DNA from: Alteribacter lacisalsi
Lineage (GTDB): Bacteria; Bacillota; Bacilli; Bacillales; Salisediminibacteriaceae
Assembly: GCF_003226345.1 (NCBI RefSeq)
Contig: NZ_PDOF01000001.1
Span: forward strand, 496,001-560,000
Direction of reading: 5' to 3'
Length of the DNA: 64,000 nt
Shown piece by piece: positions 25,435-33,046 of this stretch (positions within the stretch are counted from its first letter, which is position 1; every line of letters starts with the position of its first letter). The position numbers and the translations under genes are program-made. The notes below the pieces were generated by a model. That model did not search any database and had not been told where the DNA came from. It worked only from the letters and a program-made list of their open reading frames with translations.

Positions 25435-26302
25435 GGACGTTTTCCTCCTCTGTTATAGATATAAACAGGTCCTGCAGAGTTACGCTGCTTACATCAAGCC
25501 CGTGGTCTTCTGCCTGAGCGAGTTGATCATGTGTGAGCTGTCCCATAACTTTTACGGCCTTTGTGCCGCCTAATTGTTCAGTGCCGAAGACCTTCATCCC
25601 TGTTGTGAACCGGTCCACGATGCCGGCGGACCCCGTTATGACTGCCGACTTGCTTACCAGGTTTTCCTGGCTGTCGTGCAGGATCAGGCGCCCGTGATGA
25701 AGGATCAGCACCTCATCGAACAGATAATCCATTTCTGATACCAGGTGAGTGGAGAGAATTATCGTCCGGGGATGACGGGACTGCTCCTCGACCACTTCCT
25801 TGTAGAATATTTCCCTGGTTGGCGCGTCCATTCCGCTGTATGCCTCATCAAAAATAGTAACCGGAGATCGGCTCGCGAGGCCCAGTGTGACATTCAGAGC
25901 TGACTGCATGCCTTTGGAAAATTTGTGAACAGGACGATCCAGAGGAAGTTTGAAACGAGCAGCAAGGTCCTCCGCATACGCCCGGTCAAAATAAGGACGG
26001 TAACGTTCGGCAAAATCGAAGTAATCCGTGACCGGTTCGTGAGAGTCACTGTAGTCGGTTTCGAACACGAGAGCGACCCTGGACATCACTTTCGTATTTT
26101 CAAAAGGATCCTGCCCATCAATTGTGATGAGACCCTCATCAGGTATACGGCAGGAGGCAAGAAGTGACAGCAGGGTAGTTTTGCCTGCCCCGTTTCTGCC
26201 GATCAGCCCGTAGGTTTTTCCGGATTCCAGCTGAAAAGATACGTTTGTCAGGGCATTATGGGTCTTGAACTGCATCGAAACGTTGTCTGCACAGATTTTC
26301 AT
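25421..26302 (-). CDS. ABC transporter ATP-binding protein (YtrB-type)
   Basis: A 293-residue ABC ATPase with Walker A GRNGAGKTT (about 35-43), signature region HKFSKGMQSALN and Walker B PVTIFDEAYSGMD, then an accessory C-terminal part of about 80 residues. The signature FSKGM departs from LSGGQ, as in YtrB-like ATPases. It overlaps the GntR gene by 4 bases. Confidence 0.85.
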   Translation of the reverse strand: MKICADNVSMQFKTHNALTNVSFQLESGKTYGLIGRNGAGKTTLLSLLASCRIPDEGLITIDGQDPFENTKVMSRVALVFETDYSDSHEPVTDYFDFAERYRPYFDRAYAEDLAARFKLPLDRPVHKFSKGMQSALNVTLGLASRSPVTIFDEAYSGMDAPTREIFYKEVVEEQSRHPRTIILSTHLVSEMDYLFDEVLILHHGRLILHDSQENLVSKSAVITGSAGIVDRFTTGMKVFGTEQLGGTKAVKVMGQLTHDQLAQAEDHGLDVSSVTLQDLFISITEEENVHAER

Positions 26303-26691
26303 CGTTTGTCACGACCTTTCCATTCCTTCATTAACGCTTTAATATCTTCCTCGGTAAGCCTCAGTTTTTCTGCTTCCTGCATCATGGGCAGGAGGAATTC
26401 CTCGGCAAAGACCTCTTTTCGTCCGGTGATGAGTTTTTCTTTCGCACCTTCTGCCACAAACATACCTACACCTCGTTTCTTGTAAATAATACCGTCCTCC
26501 ACAAGCAGGGTGATGCCTTTTGATACGGTAATATGATTCACTTTGTAAAAATGAACAAGCTGATTTGTTGATGGGATCTGATCGTGTTCGTTTAACTGAT
26601 CATTGACGATCTGGTCTGCAATTTTCTCTTTAATTTGAATGAATATCGGTTTTTTGTCGTTAAACGCTTTGCTCAATGGGAATTTCACCAC
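26299..26691 (-). CDS. GntR-family regulator (YtrA subfamily)
   Basis: A 130-residue YtrA-type regulator: an N-terminal winged helix (PIFIQIKEKIADQIV; QIPSTNQLVHFYKVN; GVGMFVAEGA) and a short C-terminal helical arm, with no large effector domain. It heads the ABC operon and probably binds the 22-bp palindrome over its promoter. Confidence 0.85.
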   Translation of the reverse strand: MVKFPLSKAFNDKKPIFIQIKEKIADQIVNDQLNEHDQIPSTNQLVHFYKVNHITVSKGITLLVEDGIIYKKRGVGMFVAEGAKEKLITGRKEVFAEEFLLPMMQEAEKLRLTEEDIKALMKEWKGRDKR

Positions 26692-26719
26692 CCTCAGGTT
26701 TAATGGTGCTTTATGGTTA

Positions 26720-26764
26720 TATAGTTATGTATATAACTATAATAGTTGACAATACCTCTGTCAA
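26720..26764 (-). promoter_or_regulatory. GntR-ABC operon promoter and palindromic operator
   Basis: On the minus strand TTGACA (26759-26764) and TATAGT (26736-26741) are exactly 17 bp apart. A 22-bp near-perfect palindrome, 26720-26741, overlaps the -10 and the likely transcription start; its core is AGTTATGTATATAACT. This is a strong candidate operator for the YtrA-like protein. Confidence 0.8.
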
Positions 26765-26831
26765 TTTTTTTCTTCATGGATCCTGAAACATACGAGGTAG
26801 TCAAACGTAGGTTAGGATAGGGGGGATTTGT

Positions 26832-26906
26832 ATGAAGTACTGTCCTGAATGCGGTGAGGAGTACATAGAGAAAAAGAAGACCTGTGCCGAGTTTTTAATT
26901 GAATAA
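26832..26906 (+). pseudogene. Truncated zinc-ribbon ORF (24 residues)
   Basis: A short ORF behind GGGGGG whose start, KYCPECGEEY, is a typical zinc-ribbon first half. It then has a single further Cys (TCAEF) where a second CxxC would be expected, and stops. The zinc site is incomplete, so this looks like a remnant or frameshifted end of a zinc-ribbon gene. Confidence 0.5.
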
Positions 26907-26973
26907 AAAGGCATGAATGTTTGTCCGGGCGGGTAGTATGGTTAACACAGACTAACCACTCTGGAGGGATTGG

Positions 26974-27243
26974 ATGGGAATATCAGGGATACTGCTGCTG
27001 ACTTTAACACTTGTTTTCGGGCTGTATACAATCCTGTTTATGCGAGGCTGGGTTAAGCATGACGCCGCGAAACGGCTGCGCGGCTCCGATCTGGTGATCA
27101 TCGGGCTTACCTCCATCAGTTTTCTTGCGGCCGCCCTGATTCAAAACTTTACCGCACTTGTGCCGTTCACTCTGGCCATGTTCGGTCTTATAATGAAGTT
27201 TCACGCCAACCGCGCAGTTTTAAGACCGAAGCTGGTGAAATAG
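26974..27243 (+). CDS. Hypothetical three-helix membrane protein
   Basis: An 89-residue protein with hydrophobic helices at about 4-22, 41-58 and 60-77 and a basic tail. GGAGG precedes the ATG by 7 bases. It is a single gene with a terminator; function unknown. Confidence 0.65.
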   Translation: MGISGILLLTLTLVFGLYTILFMRGWVKHDAAKRLRGSDLVIIGLTSISFLAAALIQNFTALVPFTLAMFGLIMKFHANRAVLRPKLVK

Positions 27244-27266
27244 AAAAGCCCCCAGGGGCTTTTTTG
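27244..27266 (+). terminator. Intrinsic terminator
   Basis: Short stem AGCCC / GGGCT followed by six T's. Confidence 0.7.
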
Positions 27267-27453
27267 CGTTGGGGCTGAACTCTTAAAATGACCTGGGCTG
27301 ATCGATCTATATGTTCATCTCTTCGCGTGTGAGTTAGGCATTGTATAAAGAAAACCTCCAGTAGGTATTATTTCGCTATTTGAAATAAATATCGTTTACA
27401 CGCTTAATAATGACAATTTTCTCACTATTTTAGTGGTACTCTTTTGGCTGAAT

Positions 27454-27490
27454 AAGAGAAAAGTCCGGGCTTCGTCGGACTTCCTCTCTT
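27454..27490 (+). promoter_or_regulatory. Hairpin in the 5' leader of the secreted peptidase gene
   Basis: AAGAGA-A-AAGTCCG pairs with CGGACTT-CC-TCTCTT, with a T-rich tail, 27 bases before the start codon. It looks like an attenuator or a terminator of upstream transcription. Confidence 0.5.
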
Positions 27491-27516
27491 TTCTTCAAAT
27501 CAAAGGAGGTCGGGAA

Positions 27517-29349
27517 ATGATGAAGGGAAAGCGTGTAACCGCACTGGCGTTGACAGGACTTTTGTTTGCTTCAACGTTTGGGGTTCATGGAGAAGTTCAG
27601 GCAGGTGAAGACATTCCTCTTAACGGAACCATTCCTGAAGCGGAATTATCCTCAACGTACATAGAACTGGAGGATGGAAAAACAAGTCCGATTTATGATC
27701 CTGCTGAAGCGATCGTCGAGGAGCTCTGGGTGGAGACGGAAGTGGACAGTGACGGAACCGGTGAACTTGATCTGGTAGCGATTCAGGTTATGAGGCCGAA
27801 TACGGAGGAAGGCATAGAGGTGCCGGTCATTTATGAGATGAGCCCATACCGGGCAGGGCTGGACTGGTCTGTCCCGTTTTTTGATGTGGATGTGGATTTA
27901 AATCCGGTTCCCCATCCCGGTAATCGTGGGGGCCGTGGACCTAACGCAGGGCCGGCGAATCTCGGCGCTCTTGGCAACTTCTTTGTGCCGCGTGGGTATG
28001 CTGTTGTACTTGGAGAAGGGATCGGAAGCGGAAAATCAACCGGATGCGCCACGACAGGGGATCAATATGAAACGCTGAGTACAAAAGCAGTGATTGACTG
28101 GCTGAATGGAAGTGCCAGAGCGTTTGATGCAGAAGGTAACGAAATTGCAGCAGACTGGACTACAGGGAATGTAGGGATGATCGGGGCTTCGTATAATGGA
28201 ACACTTCCCAATGCTGTAGCCACAACAGGGGTGGAAGGACTGAAAACAATTGTACCAATCGTGGCCATCAGCAACTGGTATGACTACTTCAGAGCCAATG
28301 GCGCAGTAGTGGCTCCAGGCGGTTATCAGGGTGAGGATGCCAGTGTTCTCGCCGGCCTGGTAACAACCCGATCCAACGGTGAGATCTGCGAGCCTGTTCT
28401 CGAACAGATGATGGAGGATGAGGACCGAATTACAGGGGATTACAATGAATTCTGGGACGAGCGAAACTACCTGGACGGTGTAAAGGATATTGAAGCCAGT
28501 GTACTTCTGGCTCACGGCCTGAATGACTGGAATGTAAAAACGAAGCAGTTTGCCCAGTGGTGGGATGAATTGGAAAGGCACGATGTCGATCGGAAACTCT
28601 GGCTACACCAGGGTGGCCACAGTGCTCCTCCGGCTTCCCTCTGGAATGAAGAGCGGCACCGCTGGTTTGACTACTGGCTTTACGGCATAGAAAACGGCAT
28701 CATGGATGAGGAACAGGTCAACATCCAGCGGGAAAACAGGGACTGGGTGCAGCAGGAAGCCTGGCCTCATGCAGATGTACAGGACACTACACTTTGGCTG
28801 AGAGGTGAAACGGAAGGAACAGGGTCGATTCATACCAGTCCTGTGCCAAACCGGCCTCACGATCGACAGCAGCTGACCGATGATCCGCAGACGAGAGCCA
28901 ATGTGCTTGTCAGGAACCCGGAGGAAAACCAGGAAAACCGGCTGGTTTATCTTACGGAAGAACTCGGATCACCGGTTCATATGAGCGGGACACCTGAAGT
29001 GAGCATCCGTCTTAATATCGACCGGCCGGTGGCCAACCTGACGGCACTTCTGGTCGAATACGATGAAAACGGGGATGCTGATATTATTACCAGAGGGTGG
29101 ATGGATCCGCAGAACATTCACGGCGATCACCGATCCATCAGTATCACGCCGGAGCGTGACTACACGTTTGAGTGGGATATGCAGCCGCACGATTATGTAT
29201 TTGAGGAAGGCAGCCGGATCGGAATTGTTCTGATTGCCAGTGATTACGATTACACGATTCGTCCGGAGGCAGGCACGGAACTGTCGGTACTGCCGACGCG
29301 GAGTAAAGTGACGCTTCCGATTGTAGGAGGAAAATCGGCTTTTGAATAG
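27517..29349 (+). CDS. Secreted Xaa-Pro dipeptidyl-peptidase / CocE-type hydrolase (S15)
   Basis: A 610-residue exported protein. A signal peptide (KGKRVTALALTGLLFASTFG..., cleavage likely near AQAGE) is followed by a CocE/NonD alpha/beta-hydrolase domain with the nucleophile in GASYNGTLP, the acid in HGLNDWNV and the His in QGGHSAP, then the C-terminal jelly-roll typical of X-Pro dipeptidyl-peptidase proteins. It probably cleaves proline-containing peptides outside the cell. Start ATG 27517 lies 6 bases from AAAGGAGGT. A secreted M4 protease is encoded next, in the opposite direction. Confidence 0.85.
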   Translation: MMKGKRVTALALTGLLFASTFGVHGEVQAGEDIPLNGTIPEAELSSTYIELEDGKTSPIYDPAEAIVEELWVETEVDSDGTGELDLVAIQVMRPNTEEGIEVPVIYEMSPYRAGLDWSVPFFDVDVDLNPVPHPGNRGGRGPNAGPANLGALGNFFVPRGYAVVLGEGIGSGKSTGCATTGDQYETLSTKAVIDWLNGSARAFDAEGNEIAADWTTGNVGMIGASYNGTLPNAVATTGVEGLKTIVPIVAISNWYDYFRANGAVVAPGGYQGEDASVLAGLVTTRSNGEICEPVLEQMMEDEDRITGDYNEFWDERNYLDGVKDIEASVLLAHGLNDWNVKTKQFAQWWDELERHDVDRKLWLHQGGHSAPPASLWNEERHRWFDYWLYGIENGIMDEEQVNIQRENRDWVQQEAWPHADVQDTTLWLRGETEGTGSIHTSPVPNRPHDRQQLTDDPQTRANVLVRNPEENQENRLVYLTEELGSPVHMSGTPEVSIRLNIDRPVANLTALLVEYDENGDADIITRGWMDPQNIHGDHRSISITPERDYTFEWDMQPHDYVFEEGSRIGIVLIASDYDYTIRPEAGTELSVLPTRSKVTLPIVGGKSAFE

Positions 29350-29360
29350 ACAGGGAATAT

Positions 29361-29400
29361 AGAAATCCCGTCCGCATGATTGGTGCGGACGGGATTTCTT
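29361..29400. terminator. Terminator after the secreted peptidase gene
   Basis: A perfect 16-bp stem, AGAAATCCCGTCCGCA with its inverted copy at 29384-29399. Confidence 0.88.
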
Positions 29401-29469
29401 CAGTTATAGCCCGTCTATAGCCGCACGGACCTCAATCACACCGTGAAGAGGGCAGGTTCGTGGTAGTCG

Positions 29470-29560
29470 GGACATAACGCGGATTTTGGGGAGAGTTATG
29501 TCCTAACTTTGATAAAGTCCGGACATAACGCATCGTCGTGAGTAAGTTATGTCCGGACTT
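29470..29560. repeat. Alternating inverted-repeat array C
   Basis: Four copies of GGACATAAC in alternating orientation (29470, 29495, 29521, 29546; about 25 bp apart). The last two form a perfect 15-bp stem, 29515-29529 with 29546-29560, around a 16-base loop. It lies between the convergent secreted enzymes, separate from their terminators. Confidence 0.88.
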
Positions 29561-29600
29561 CGCCCGAATAAAAAGGCAGCCTCGAAATATCACAAGAAAA

Positions 29601-29629
29601 CCCCCGTCCGCAAGTATGCGGAACGGGGG
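29601..29629 (-). terminator. Terminator of the M4 protease gene
   Basis: CCCCCGT-CCGCA pairs with TGCGGA-ACGGGGG; the minus strand continues into TTTTCTTG. Confidence 0.78.
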
Positions 29630-29647
29630 AATGTGTGCTGCCGGATC

Positions 29648-31510
29648 CTACCAGAGCGGATCGCGGAAGTTTTCATCGTAGTCCCAGCCTTCGTAAAGGC
29701 CGATATCATCGAATGCGCCGAGGAAGGCATCATATTCTTCGCTGTCCTGACCGTAGAGGTCAATTGCGGACTGAAGGATTGCCTCACGGAATTCTGCAAA
29801 TGTAGCGTCAAAGTGGAGGTAGTCGTAAGAGCGGTACCAAACGTCGGCAACCACTTCCCGGCCCATCTCATATTCTTCGGAAACTAAATAGGCAGAGTGC
29901 TGCAGGATTGTACAGTTAATGTGTACCCCGCCGTTATCCATGTTGCCCGGCAGGAAGTAGAATTCGTCCATATGGGAAGGATAACGTCCTTCTCCATCAA
30001 TGCTGTATGCCCAGAATGCTTCATTTACAGGGAACAGACCAGGGTCTTCACTGCTCCGGAGCGCAAAGCGGCCGTCTTCGAGCCATGCTTCACCCATAAT
30101 ATCCTCACCGACATGCCAGCTGCGGTCATCGATGATGCTGCCGAAAGTGTCGGAGAATGCTTCGTTGATCGCACCGGTTTCAAAGCGATAGCGGAGCCCA
30201 CCGTTATAATGCGTGATTCCGTGCATCATTTCGTGTGCGGTTACATCAAGGGCGGCAAGAGGGATAAACTGCTGGCCGTCCCCGTCACCGTAAGTCATCA
30301 TCGCAATACCGTTACTCCAGAAAGCATTGTTAAATTCGGTGGCGTAATGCACACGCGACTCAATCGCCATACCGTTGTCATCAAGGGAGTTACGGCCGTG
30401 GTTTTCAAGGAAATAGTCATACACAATCCGGGAATTTTTGTGGGCATCCACACCAGGTCCCTGCCCGACTGTTTCCCATGAGCTGCTGTCGCCGTCGTAA
30501 ATGACATCCTTCCAGGAAGCGTTGTCGTTTTCATACAGCCACATCTGGTTCGTTGTGTTCTGCATGTTATAAGTATAAATGCCGTCCATCTCTTCTGAGC
30601 GCTGGTCGGCTAAGTAGAACGTCCGTCCGCCATTTTCACCTGGTCCGTGGCCAAGGTTCAGATTCTTCTGCACTCCAGTCGTGCCGATTCCTTTTCCGCG
30701 GGACTGACGAAGGGTGTCAGGGTCTACTGCAAGCGGAGATAGGGTTGTAGTGAACTGTGATTGAACGACAACCGGATCTTCCTCAGTAACAGGGGCTGTG
30801 TCCAGCATTTCTTCAAAATGACCGATGCCTGTCATGGCATCATAACGGTCAATGATATCCCCGGAATGAGCATCTACATAAATGAACCAGTTGCCTGCTT
30901 CTCCACTGTGAAATTCGAGATTCACACGGTAGGCCAGGTGGTAGTCATCCTGGTGAGGATAGACAATGAGATCGGACGTTTCAAATTCGACGTAATCAGG
31001 AGCATCGACCGCATCTTTTGCCAGTTCCACAGCTGTATTTTTTGCAAGCTGCGGTGTGGTGTCGAGCTTAAGATTATCGAGTTTGCTGTCATAGTTGCCG
31101 TTTACGACGGTAACTTCGTTGTTTTCATTAAAATGAACGTTCAGTTCGTTTCTGTCCACAGGGACCCCGTTCTTTGTCTGCTGAAGCCGGACATGGGTCA
31201 TACCGAGCTCGTCCTCTGTAGCCCTGACCTCTTTCAGATTCTGTGCAGGGGCATCCATTTCAAACGCGTCCTTATTCTGCTCTAGAAAGCGTTTGGCGTT
31301 CTGCCCGTTTGATTCCTCAAACCGCTCTGAAAGAATACCTGCAACAAACGATGGCGGTCCCTCGCTGTTCTGGTTCATGACTCTGAGTTCCCCGTCCTTG
31401 TCAAGTGTGCCAAATTCGTTATTCTCATCTGCGTGGGAAGCGCCACCGCCAGCGAGAAATCCTGAGCCTAAAATCAGACCGGATAACATTAACGATACCG
31501 TTTTCTTCAA
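29648..31510 (-). CDS. Secreted M4 zinc metalloprotease (bacillolysin/thermolysin family)
   Basis: A 620-residue prepro-enzyme: signal peptide (KKTVSLMLSGLILGSGFLAGG), an FTP/PepSY propeptide (about 40-290) and a catalytic domain with the zinc site HEMMH and the distal Glu in GAINEAFSD; the late DNGGVHINC... segment is also typical. It degrades extracellular protein. The TTG at 31510 was chosen because it gives a classical signal peptide with an AGGG site 6 bases away; GTG at 31513 is equally possible. Confidence 0.9.
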   Translation of the reverse strand: MKKTVSLMLSGLILGSGFLAGGGASHADENNEFGTLDKDGELRVMNQNSEGPPSFVAGILSERFEESNGQNAKRFLEQNKDAFEMDAPAQNLKEVRATEDELGMTHVRLQQTKNGVPVDRNELNVHFNENNEVTVVNGNYDSKLDNLKLDTTPQLAKNTAVELAKDAVDAPDYVEFETSDLIVYPHQDDYHLAYRVNLEFHSGEAGNWFIYVDAHSGDIIDRYDAMTGIGHFEEMLDTAPVTEEDPVVVQSQFTTTLSPLAVDPDTLRQSRGKGIGTTGVQKNLNLGHGPGENGGRTFYLADQRSEEMDGIYTYNMQNTTNQMWLYENDNASWKDVIYDGDSSSWETVGQGPGVDAHKNSRIVYDYFLENHGRNSLDDNGMAIESRVHYATEFNNAFWSNGIAMMTYGDGDGQQFIPLAALDVTAHEMMHGITHYNGGLRYRFETGAINEAFSDTFGSIIDDRSWHVGEDIMGEAWLEDGRFALRSSEDPGLFPVNEAFWAYSIDGEGRYPSHMDEFYFLPGNMDNGGVHINCTILQHSAYLVSEEYEMGREVVADVWYRSYDYLHFDATFAEFREAILQSAIDLYGQDSEEYDAFLGAFDDIGLYEGWDYDENFRDPLW

Positions 31511-32028
31511 CACGATCCCTGCTTTCCCTTTTGGATTGTTCGGCGTTCGAACTAGTTTAAGCGTAGGAAAGTTTTGCCACATTATCAACAGAATATTCTG
31601 TCAAATAGTATTGCGAAAATAACGGACATAAAGAACAATGACGTGAATCGACATGAATGGTCAGGTCTTTAGCAGGGCAAAGGAATGATTGTTTTCTGAT
31701 TAAGAAGTCACGGATTCAGAAATATTCGGCATCCGAATAAGTCCTGACTTCCTGCGGGGAAGTGTTTTTACGTGTTCGCACTATTTGACGAAAACTGCTG
31801 TCGTTTTACGACCGATTCGCGGTTTGTGTCGGACGATTAGGTCTTTGTTGCTTTATTGCAGCGATTTGTCCAGATGATCTGCCGTGGAGAAGGTGTATTT
31901 ATGTCGAATGGGTCACTTTTGGGAGTTTATGTATGATGCAAAGGTAGGGGATTCTGCTGGAGCATCCAGTGGGAATCAGTATGTCTGCCCCGTCCCGGAC
32001 ACGCATATTTTATTATGAGGTGGGTGTG
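31511..32028 (+). other. Upstream region of the hydrogenase operon
   Basis: No gene was found in these 518 bases. A perfect 7-3-7 palindrome, TATTCGG-CAT-CCGAATA, is at 31723-31739 and is enclosed by AGTCA / TGACT arms. A possible -10 (TATGAT, 31932-31937) lies about 90 bases before hypA but without a good -35. No sigma-54 or Fnr-like site was recognised. Confidence 0.45.
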
Positions 32029-32397
32029 ATGCACGAATGGGGTCTCATGCAGGAAATCATCCGGATTGTCTCTGAAGAAGCCGCCCTGAGCGGCATTGTG
32101 GAAGTAACAGAAATTGAGATTATTGCAGGTGAATGGTGCAATGTGCTGCCGGACGCTCTGGCATTAGCATTTGACTGTATTCGAGAGGAAATCAGGTCCG
32201 GCGTCATCACGAAATCGACTGTTCTTGTTTTAAGGATTGAACCTGCTCTTGCGAAATGCCGGCAGTGTGGTCATACATTTACACCGGACTACCGGCTGGC
32301 TCTGTGTCCTTCATGCGGCCTGGCAGTGGCTGCACTTATCAGTGGTGAGACATTCAGAGTGAACTCTTTTGAAGGAAGGGATTTCAATGAAAATTAA
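32029..32397 (+). CDS. hypA: Hydrogenase nickel-incorporation protein HypA
   Basis: A 122-residue metallochaperone. It starts Met-His-Glu, the nickel-binding N-terminus, and carries the zinc-ribbon pair CRQC...CPSC at about 76-98. With HypB it inserts nickel into the hydrogenase large subunit. ATG 32029 was chosen because of the MHE start and GAGGTGGG upstream. It heads a ten-gene hyp-hydrogenase operon and overlaps hypB by 11 bases. Confidence 0.92.
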   Translation: MHEWGLMQEIIRIVSEEAALSGIVEVTEIEIIAGEWCNVLPDALALAFDCIREEIRSGVITKSTVLVLRIEPALAKCRQCGHTFTPDYRLALCPSCGLAVAALISGETFRVNSFEGRDFNEN

Positions 32398-33046
32398 TGT
32401 TAAGAAAGACGTTTTGAGCCGGCAGAACAGGGAGGGGGCACGGAACAGGGAGCGTTTCGAGAGCACCAGGACCTTTACGGTAAATCTGATGAGCTCTCCC
32501 GGAGCGGGAAAAACGACACTTCTGGAACAGACGATCACTGCATTGCAGAAAGAGTTCAGGATCGGAGTGATTGAAGGCGACCTGGCCACAGACCGGGATG
32601 CACAGCGACTAAGGAAGCTCGGTGTAAAAACCGTTCAGATTAACACGGTCGGCGGGTGTCACTTAAACGCCGAACTGATTGCACGGGAGCTGCCGGTATT
32701 TGATCTGGAAAATACGAATATTCTGTTTATCGAAAACATCGGAAATCTCGTCTGCCCGTCCGGTTATGATCTTGGGCAGCACCGTAAAGTGGCGCTTCTA
32801 AGTACGCCCGAAGGCAATGACAAAATTCCGAAGTACCCGGTCATGTTCAGAAGAACCGATCTGACAGTGGTCAATAAAGCGGATCTGCTTCCCTACGTTG
32901 ATTTTGATGTGAACCAGGCAAAAGAGGATCTCAGGCAGATCAATCCTGAAGCCGGTTTTCTGAATGTCTCGGCAAAAACAGGAGCTGGGATGGATGACTG
33001 GATTCGCTGGCTGAAAAAGGAGGCGGAACAGTGCCTGAACCGGTAA
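32387..33046 (+). CDS. hypB: Hydrogenase nickel-incorporation GTPase HypB
   Basis: A 219-residue GTPase that delivers nickel with HypA. P-loop SSPGAGKTT is near 41-49; the GTPase-domain metal site (GGCHLNAEL; LVCPSGYDLG) and the guanine motif NKADLLPY are present. The N-terminus lacks both the CxxCGC nickel motif and a His-rich stretch that some HypB proteins carry. ATG 32387 follows GAAGGAAGGG. Overlaps hypA and the following gene. Confidence 0.92.
   Translation: MKINVKKDVLSRQNREGARNRERFESTRTFTVNLMSSPGAGKTTLLEQTITALQKEFRIGVIEGDLATDRDAQRLRKLGVKTVQINTVGGCHLNAELIARELPVFDLENTNILFIENIGNLVCPSGYDLGQHRKVALLSTPEGNDKIPKYPVMFRRTDLTVVNKADLLPYVDFDVNQAKEDLRQINPEAGFLNVSAKTGAGMDDWIRWLKKEAEQCLNR

Noticed and set aside
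30761-31285. Long open frames antisense to the M4 protease gene
   Set aside because: They lack ribosome sites and mirror the codon structure of the protease, which has clear catalytic motifs.
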